From Devosiaceae bacterium (GTDB lineage Bacteria > Pseudomonadota > Alphaproteobacteria > Rhizobiales > Devosiaceae), in NCBI GenBank assembly GCA_021648585.1, contig JAKISM010000028.1, positions 1-19,798 of the forward strand: a DNA stretch of 19,798 nt, written 5' to 3'. The position numbers and the translations under genes were made by a program. Positions within the stretch are counted from its first letter, which is position 1. The number at the start of each line of letters is the position of its first letter. The notes beneath the pieces are model-generated. The model was not told where the DNA came from, ran no database searches, and worked only from the letters and a program-made list of their open reading frames with translations. Below, piece after piece: positions 15,004 through 19,798 of the stretch.

Positions 15004-15075
15004 TTTTTAGGCGATTTAATCCTTATATTTCAATTAGTTACAAAAATCATGTTTAGCATTTTGTATAGCAGAATG
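15004..15075 (+). repeat. 72-base direct repeat, copy A
   Basis: This segment, starting TTTTTAGGCGATTTAATC and containing TACAAAAATCATGTTTAG and TTTTGTATAGCAG, recurs at 17102-17173 with about nine mismatches and no gaps. Copy A begins 15 bases after the tRNA-like scar. TGTATAGCA occurs twice, 12 bases apart (15062-15070, 15074-15082), like recombinase arm sites. The adjoining 15083-15326 is AT-rich with no gene that I can support. Confidence 0.7.
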
Positions 15076-15326
15076 TATAGCAAAAATATAGTTATTACAT
15101 TATTTCATTTTTGATGATATTTGAAACTGCTATCTTTTCCAATAAATAATCGCGAGAAAAAATATGGGTTATTATGTTTGCTGAATAAACTCTACGCTAT
15201 TATCGCCGAACTAACTTTTGGCTTTGTCCATATTTAGAAAGCAGCCGTGAGTAAAAAGGCAGGTTGCATACGTAAATTTACTAAACTGATATGCTCCTAG
15301 ATTTATAAACACTTTGTTTGTTACAA

Positions 15327-15455
15327 TTGGAAACAAGGAGAAATGAAGATGGTGAAGAAATACGCTATAGTTATGAGTTCAAGGGATTTGAGGTAGCAAG
15401 ATTTTCAGGGTATTATCACATAAACTCATACAGTCTCACATTGGTCAGAATGTGA
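15327..15455 (+). pseudogene. Possible gene remnant, unknown
   Basis: A short frame from a TTG at 15327 to a TGA at 15453-15455 reads 42 residues, including GEEIRYSYEFKGFEVARFSGYY, split here as GEEIRYSYEF and KGFEVARFSGYYHINS. Its composition looks protein-like but I do not recognise it. It has no proper start. An alternative 17-residue frame in another register starts at ATG 15343, directly after AAGGAG, and ends at 15396. Either could be the end of a truncated gene; both may be chance. Confidence 0.25.
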
Positions 15456-15468
15456 GCAAACCAACCAG

Positions 15469-16590
15469 CTATTCAGCCTTTGCCACGACATCGATATTAA
15501 GCCAGTACCGTGTATGTTTGCGCTCACCTGTGCGTACAAAAGCACCCTTTTCAACTAAATCTTGTAAGTCTCTGGTGGCGGTTGCCCGTGACGTATCGGT
15601 AATGCTGATATAATTGTCAGCACTAAGTCCGCCTTTGAAACCTTCAAGTCCCTCTCTGAACATACGTGCCAAGGCTTTGTCCTGACGATCATTCAGTTGA
15701 CCTCTAAGACGATCATATAGGCGTATCTTGGCAATCAAGAAATCAATCAATTTCTGTGAATAGTCCTGTGCATCTAAAACAGTTTTAGAGAAGTACAAAA
15801 GCCAGTCAGATATTTCCAAATCCTTGTTGCTGTGCTCTAAGTTTTGATAATAAGCCTTTCTTGCTCTTTGAATTGTATAAGACAATGCCAGCAAAGTTGG
15901 ATGTCCTAAACTTTGTGAAAGCGCCATTTCAGAAATTGCTCTGCCGATACGACCATTACCATCTTCGAACGGATGGACGCAAACAAAATAGAGATGCGCT
16001 ATTCCAGCACGTGTCAAAGCTGGTAGTGGGTTTGCAGCATTTGGTGCACTTCCATTGAACCAATCTATAAATTGGTTCATTTCATCTTTCATATCTCTTG
16101 AAGGCGGTGCCTCAAAGTGAACTTTAGGATCATGAATTGCACCAGAAACGACTTGCATCGCATCTTCATGCGTACGGTAACGACCTATATCTGTTAAGTC
16201 ACGCCGTCCACTGGTCAGCATTTTGTGCCAGGTGAACAGTTTTGAATGTGATAGCGGCTCATTATATGTCTGGTATAAATCAACCATCATTTGTGCAATG
16301 CCTTGCTCGGCTGGCGGTATGCGCTGGTTATCCGTATCAAGACCAAAATTGCGCCGAATGGAAGATTGAACCGAATCCCGATCGAGAATTTCACCCTCAA
16401 TCTCTGAAGTATATATGGCTTCTGTACTCATCAAATCAATTGTAAGGTGCAGTTTGTCATCTTCACCAATATGTTTCAATGTACCTTGAAGCATACCCGA
16501 TTGCCGTAAAAAACGGCTCTCTAACTCGCTTAAAATAGCAGAATCATACCGAAATTTCGGCCATTCATTTTGTTGCCAATTCCATTTCAT
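15469..16590 (-). CDS. Fic family protein with N-terminal DUF4172-like domain
   Basis: This 373-residue protein has the complete Fic active-site motif HPFEDGNGRIGR at 206-217, including the catalytic histidine H206. Fic enzymes transfer AMP (or a related group) from a nucleotide to a hydroxyl side chain on target proteins. An inhibitory helix motif of the S/TxxxE(G/N) type, TSEIEG at 61-66, precedes it, so it should be self-inhibited by its own glutamate E65 (class II). The N-terminus (WPKFRYDSAILSELE) resembles the DUF4172 domain, and the C-terminus (about 300-370) looks like a winged helix (ITDTSRATATRDLQDLVEKGAF), suggesting DNA binding. The ATG at 16590 overlaps an operator-like repeat. 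No separate antitoxin gene is visible. Targets are unknown. Confidence 0.92.
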   Translation of the reverse strand: MKWNWQQNEWPKFRYDSAILSELESRFLRQSGMLQGTLKHIGEDDKLHLTIDLMSTEAIYTSEIEGEILDRDSVQSSIRRNFGLDTDNQRIPPAEQGIAQMMVDLYQTYNEPLSHSKLFTWHKMLTSGRRDLTDIGRYRTHEDAMQVVSGAIHDPKVHFEAPPSRDMKDEMNQFIDWFNGSAPNAANPLPALTRAGIAHLYFVCVHPFEDGNGRIGRAISEMALSQSLGHPTLLALSYTIQRARKAYYQNLEHSNKDLEISDWLLYFSKTVLDAQDYSQKLIDFLIAKIRLYDRLRGQLNDRQDKALARMFREGLEGFKGGLSADNYISITDTSRATATRDLQDLVEKGAFVRTGERKHTRYWLNIDVVAKAE

Positions 16591-16644
16591 GAGTTATAAG
16601 ATTCCTTTTTATAACTCACAATAACACTATTTTTTGAGTTATAA
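16590..16644 (-). promoter_or_regulatory. Three TGAGTTATAA motifs at the Fic gene start
   Basis: TGAGTTATAA (16590-16599) and its exact reverse complement TTATAACTCA (16609-16618) form a perfect 10-base inverted repeat with a 9-base spacer. A third identical copy lies at 16635-16644. The first repeat touches the start codon, and the spacer contains AAGGA, the only ribosome site visible on the minus strand. A protein bound here would block both promoter and translation start, and the C-terminal winged-helix of the Fic protein itself is the obvious candidate. Confidence 0.6.
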
Positions 16645-16782
16645 AAGATTTTTTATGCATCATATTACGGATGCCTGTTTGATAATTAGACAGTAATTGG
16701 GTTGTTTGGTTTCAGATAGATTATATCAAGCGATATCGCCAACAAGTGATACTTGATTTGGCAACAGTTAGCGGGACAATTT

Positions 16783-17087
16783 TTATGTGACGTTCTGAAT
16801 TTTTTCAAAACCCACTGGTGATACGAAATCATTAGCAAAATGAATTCTGTTTTGATTGTAAAGTACCTTGATATATCTCTATGATTTTTTGAGACATATT
16901 GGCTGCCACGATCAGTATGCTATATCAACCCTTTAACAGGTTTACGCTGCCAGACAGCATTAACAAAGAGTTGTAACAAAAGACTTGCCTGCATGCGATT
17001 ACTCATTGACCAGCCAATAACTTTTCTGGAATAAAGATCAATAACTGTGGCAAGATACAACCAGCCTTTACCTGTCGGAATATAAGT
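16783..17087 (-). pseudogene. IS3-family transposase (OrfB) fragment
   Basis: Minus-strand translation from 17087 reads TYIPTGKGWLYLATVIDLYS, then RKVIGWSMSNRM, the start of the integrase (rve/DDE) core of IS3-type OrfB. It is interrupted by TAG at 16920-16922 in front of HTDRGSQYVS, where the second catalytic aspartate sits. The middle is then lost, and a different frame gives NRIHFANDFVSPVGFEKIQN, the usual end of OrfB, stopping at 16783. The 5' part, including OrfA, is missing. The element therefore cannot move itself. The break at about 17088-17101 lies directly beside copy B of the 72-base repeat. Bases 16645-16782 contain the presumed IS end and short palindromes (CAAGT-GAT-ACTTG, 16743-16755), no gene. 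Confidence 0.8.
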
Positions 17088-17101
17088 CCCCTTATTTTAA
17101 C

Positions 17102-17173
17102 TTTTTAAGTGATTTAATCGTTATATTTCAATTGGCTACAAAAATCATGTTTAGAGTTTTGTATAGCAGGATA
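17102..17173 (+). repeat. 72-base direct repeat, copy B
   Basis: This is the second copy of the segment at 15004-15075, in the same orientation, with about nine substitutions. Here only one TGTATAGCA-like unit remains. It lies between the IS3 scar and the broken DUF4143 gene, and no tRNA-like end precedes it. Confidence 0.7.
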
Positions 17174-17230
17174 GGTTATGCACTGTTTTTTGTAATTATT
17201 ATCTAGACTTAAAATTACCAACAAATCTAA

Positions 17231-17964
17231 TTTTGGCTTAGGGGCGGTTTCCCTGATTCTTTGCTTATAGGAAGTGATGATACGAGTTTGAATTGGCGTT
17301 ATAGCTTTATCAAAACGTATTTGGAGCGCGACATTCCTCAATTAGGGCCACGCATTCCTGCGGAGACGTTAGAGCGGTTTTGGACGATGCTGGCACATAG
17401 TCAGGGAACAAATATTAATGCATCAAAATTAGCCGCTAATATTGAAGTTTCAAGTGTGAGTATAGCTCGTTATATTGATTTATTGGTCGATTTACTTCTT
17501 ATTCGAAAAGTTCAACCATATACGGCTAATATAAAAAAGCGTCTTGTTAAATCGCCCAGAATTTATGTGCGAGATAGCGGTATTACACATGCTTTGCTTA
17601 ATATTCGCTCTTATAATGATCTTCTAGGACACCCTATTGTAGGAAAGAGCTGGGAAGGGTTTGTGATTGAAAATATCATGTCAGTTTTGCCGCCGCGCGT
17701 ACGGGCTTATTATTATAGAACGGCCGGCGGAGCTGAAATTGATCTTGTTTTAGAATTTGGTGTTAATGAGAAATGGGCTATTGAAATTAAAAAGGGAACA
17801 TCTTTTTCTCTTGGACGCGGTTTTCATGAAGCTTGCGCAGATATACAGCCACAAAAAAATTTGTAATTTATGCAGGAAAAGATAAATTTCCATCGCAATA
17901 TGAGGTAATAGCTACGAGCCTATATGATTTTATGACAATATTAAATGAAAAAAGAAATTCATAA
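17231..17964 (+). pseudogene. DUF4143 ATPase remnant, 5'-truncated and frameshifted
   Basis: The reading frame FWLRGGFPDSLLIGSDD starts straight after an in-frame TAA at 17228-17230. It continues through SFIKTYLERDIPQLG, VSIARYIDLLVDLLLIRKVQPY, SWEGFVIENI and GGAEIDLVLEFG...AIEIKKG, the C-terminal half of the AAA/DUF4143 family. The N-terminal ATPase half (Walker A and B) is missing. The frame ends at 17866 after a run of seven A (17853-17859). In the next register the family's usual ending continues (KFVIYAGKDKFPS...), to a TAA at 17962-17964, so one base has probably been lost from the A-run. An ATG-like start inside (17261, TTG) gives a 201-residue frame, but no ribosome site supports it. 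Confidence 0.78.
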
Positions 17965-18035
17965 ACAACTAGCAGGATAAGTTGGATTCCAGCATGTTTA
18001 ATTTTTGTGTTCTTAATAGAACGCTATGCTTTCCA

Positions 18036-18060
18036 GAGTTTTCAAATAATTTTGAAACTC
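18036..18060. terminator. Hairpin between convergent DUF4143 genes
   Basis: GAGTTTTCAAA (18036-18046), loop TAAT and TTTGAAACTC (18051-18060) pair with one bulged T. It lies between the remnant ending at 17964 and the convergent ATPase gene ending at 18145. A second small hairpin, TGGGG-CAG-CCCCA, follows at 18103-18115. No T-run is adjacent. Confidence 0.4.
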
Positions 18061-18144
18061 CTAGAAAGACACTTGCTTGACTCGATCATAGATATATTTA
18101 CCTGGGGCAGCCCCATAAATTCACATCAAAAAACAGGTGAAATA

Positions 18145-19389
18145 TTAACTCCATAAATTAGACATAGGCACCGCCCATAGATTTTTGCCGAAAGGAACAA
18201 CATCACGCCCACGATATAAAACAATGCCACAGATAAAATCATCACCCGTAAGTTCTTGTAGTGCCTTTAATCCTTTGAAATCTGATTTATCAACGCTGTC
18301 ACGTTTTTTAACTTCAACACCAACCAGCTGACCATTTGGTTTTTCTAGTATAAAATCAACTTCTTTATTATCGCTGGTTCTAAAATGAAATAAACCAAGC
18401 CTATCATTACGAATTGTCATAAGCTTGAGTAATTCGGTTGCAACAAAATTTTCTAGCACATGCCCAAAAAGCTCAGGTCTATTTTTTTCTAAATCATCTA
18501 ATTCATATTGCAAAAGGTGACACAATAGCAAACTATCTATCATATAATCCTTAGGAGACTTCACCAACCGTTTGCCAATATTGCGATACCAAGGCATAAG
18601 CTCAAAAGTTAGGAATAGCATTTTTAATAGTGTTTTATAGTTTCTTGAGGTAACCGCATTTAGCCCTGCATCACGGGCTATATCTGCGTCATTGACAAGC
18701 CCTCCAGCACGACTAGCAAGAATGCGTAATAAGTTTGGCAAGGAGCTTAATTTCTCAATTTTAGCCAACGCTCGCACATCTCTTTGCAAAATGGTTGTCA
18801 GATAACCATCAAACCAATTTGTGCGCTCATGCACCTGTGCTCCTGAAATTTCAGGGAAGGTTGCAAGGCGTATGACATCTGTTAATTTTCGCTTGCCCTT
18901 ATCTTGCTCAAAATCACTGTTAAAAAGCCTTTCTATGAAATTGCCAGATCCCCCCAGTGCTTCTGCGCTTGAAATCGGATAAAGCGTAAGCACATTCATA
19001 CGACCAACCAATGGATTAGAGAGTTTGGGTAAGGACATAATATTAGCTGAGCCCGTTAATAAAAAACGCCCCTTTAATTTTTCTGATTGTTCCTGCCTTA
19101 ACTCATCAACAACAATTTTAAGCGCACGAAAAATTTCAGGTACAAGCTGAACCTCATCAATAATTAAAGCGCCCTCACGTTCTAATAGGTAGTTTTCTGG
19201 TGCATTAGCAGCTGCAGCCATTTGAGTTACACTATCAAAAGTAACATATTCTGCTGGGAAATCTTTTTTAGAAAGCCCTTGAACAAGCGTAGTTTTACCT
19301 GCCTGACGAGGGCCGTTTAGAAAAACAATAGGGCTAACTTCTAAAGCTGCTAAAAGTTTGTTTTTTATATGTCTGTTGATATGTTTCAT
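18145..19389 (-). CDS. AAA ATPase with DUF4143 C-terminal domain
   Basis: This 414-residue protein is of a common accessory family with unknown job. Walker A is GPRQAGKTT (26-34), Walker B ALIIDEVQLVPE (74-85), and a sensor-like LLTGSANIMSLPKLSNPLVGRM follows, split here as LLTGSANIMS and LPKLSNPLVGRM. The C-terminal DUF4143 part has a nuclease-like pattern, EVDFIL with D345 and E359-V-K361 in GVEVKKRD, which recalls the PD-(D/E)xK fold, though activity is not shown. The ATG at 19389 has a poor ribosome site (AAAGAG). The gene is intact, unlike the remnant convergent to it 180 bases away. It is cytoplasmic, with no membrane segments. Confidence 0.9.
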   Translation of the reverse strand: MKHINRHIKNKLLAALEVSPIVFLNGPRQAGKTTLVQGLSKKDFPAEYVTFDSVTQMAAAANAPENYLLEREGALIIDEVQLVPEIFRALKIVVDELRQEQSEKLKGRFLLTGSANIMSLPKLSNPLVGRMNVLTLYPISSAEALGGSGNFIERLFNSDFEQDKGKRKLTDVIRLATFPEISGAQVHERTNWFDGYLTTILQRDVRALAKIEKLSSLPNLLRILASRAGGLVNDADIARDAGLNAVTSRNYKTLLKMLFLTFELMPWYRNIGKRLVKSPKDYMIDSLLLCHLLQYELDDLEKNRPELFGHVLENFVATELLKLMTIRNDRLGLFHFRTSDNKEVDFILEKPNGQLVGVEVKKRDSVDKSDFKGLKALQELTGDDFICGIVLYRGRDVVPFGKNLWAVPMSNLWS

Positions 19390-19402
19390 AATGCGCTCTT
19401 TG

Positions 19403-19457
19403 TTGCAAATACAAATATAACTTTTCTAAATTATAAAGGTAACTTTTATATTTGCAA
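19403..19457 (-). promoter_or_regulatory. Inverted repeat upstream of the intact DUF4143 gene
   Basis: TTGCAAATA (19403-19411) and TATTTGCAA (19449-19457) are exact reverse complements 37 bases apart. Between them TAACTTTT occurs twice (19418-19425 and 19440-19447), a 22-base offset. The layout suits a looping or two-site operator at the promoter of the ATPase gene; no binder is known. Confidence 0.35.
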
Positions 19458-19542
19458 GAGAAATCGATGATGCAATATGACGTGTCCCGTTAAATGAGGT
19501 AATTCATTTTTGGAACTTTACACTTGCAAATCCAAATCTAGG

Positions 19543-19573
19543 CGGAGGAATTTTTTCATATTAAAAAACTCCG
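19543..19573 (-). terminator. Possible terminator after the LuxR-type gene
   Basis: CGGAG (19543-19547) with CTCCG (19569-19573), plus facing T- and A-runs inside, forms a bulged hairpin 80 bases past the stop of the LuxR-type gene on the minus strand. There is no T-run beyond it, so this is weak. The rest of 19458-19652 shows nothing else. Confidence 0.25.
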
Positions 19574-19652
19574 AGATCATAAGCATTATTACATAAACCA
19601 TTTTGATTATGACCACGAAGAATTTATAGCAATTTATTGTTATGACTTATTT

Positions 19653-19798
19653 TCAATCTTCATTGGATAAAACATAAAGCACTCGATAAATATCTAATGT
19701 GCTATGCAAACCCATTTTGAGTAACATATTAGATTTATGCGCTTCTACTGTGCGATAGCTAATATCTAGCTTACGTGCAATCTCTTTAGAAGTTTTGT
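19653..19798 (-). CDS. LuxR-type response regulator, C-terminal end
   Basis: On the minus strand the window's last 146 bases encode 47 residues and a stop (TGA at 19655-19653). They read SKEIARKLDISYRTVEAHKS, then NMLLKMGLHSTLDIYRVLYV, the helix-turn-helix of the LuxR/NarL/FixJ group. The recognition helix RTVEAHKSNMLLKMG is intact. The N-terminal part, which would show whether there is a receiver domain, lies outside the window. The KLDISYRTVEAHK form resembles FixJ-type response regulators, but this is only a resemblance. Relation to the neighbouring ATPase gene, on the same strand, is unknown. Confidence 0.85.
   Translation of the reverse strand, partial: KTSKEIARKLDISYRTVEAHKSNMLLKMGLHSTLDIYRVLYVLSNED

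Noticed and set aside
14841..15114. Two overlapping small plus-strand frames
   Set aside because: They run across the tandem repeat, terminator and tRNA-like scar, have no ribosome site and read as low-complexity peptides.

Overview
The window looks like an AT-rich proteobacterial chromosome, most likely alphaproteobacterial (an inference from the mix of gene families and their layout, not a measured result). The left three quarters is a catabolic region for branched-chain amino acids and acyl-CoA. The right quarter, from about 14975, looks like the edge of an accessory island full of scars.

Layout. (1) 1-4105, plus strand: an operon of five genes: the end of a 3-hydroxyisobutyryl-CoA hydrolase, 3-hydroxyisobutyrate dehydrogenase (mmsB), a short-chain enoyl-CoA hydratase, an acetyl-CoA-type thiolase and an HSD17B10-like 3-hydroxyacyl-CoA dehydrogenase. 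Together these cover the lower valine and isoleucine pathways. (2) 4219-5802: a divergent pair, an SDR oxidoreductase and a TetR regulator, inserted between the two halves of the catabolic cluster. (3) 5831-9280, minus strand: bkdA1-bkdA2-bkdB, the branched-chain 2-oxoacid dehydrogenase E1 alpha, E1 beta and E2 subunits. A divergent Lrp/AsnC regulator (bkdR-like) lies at 9407-9892. No E3 gene is present. (4) 10110-14696, plus strand: an aldehyde dehydrogenase, a FeaR-like AraC regulator and a medium-chain-type acyl-CoA ligase. This reads as an aldehyde to acid to acyl-CoA module. The 447-base gap between the dehydrogenase and the regulator is unusually rich in palindromes.

(5) 14697-19798: a long non-coding stretch with a 60-base tandem duplication, then a hairpin terminator directly joined to a 14-base match to the 3' end of a serine tRNA. 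I read this as an integration (att) scar. To its right are a Fic-domain protein with a striking operator of three TGAGTTATAA motifs, an IS3-family transposase fragment, a broken DUF4143 ATPase gene, an intact DUF4143 ATPase and the end of a LuxR-type regulator. A 72-base direct repeat, about 2.1 kb apart, brackets the Fic gene and the IS scar.

How it works together: Bkd makes branched acyl-CoAs from valine, leucine and isoleucine 2-oxoacids. The left operon oxidises the valine and isoleucine branches towards semialdehyde, acetyl-CoA and propionyl-CoA. An Lrp-type protein probably senses amino acids and controls bkd. I found no convincing wholly new system. The most novel-looking parts are the Fic module with its operator and flanking repeats, the tRNA-derived scar, and the palindrome cluster at 11547-11772.
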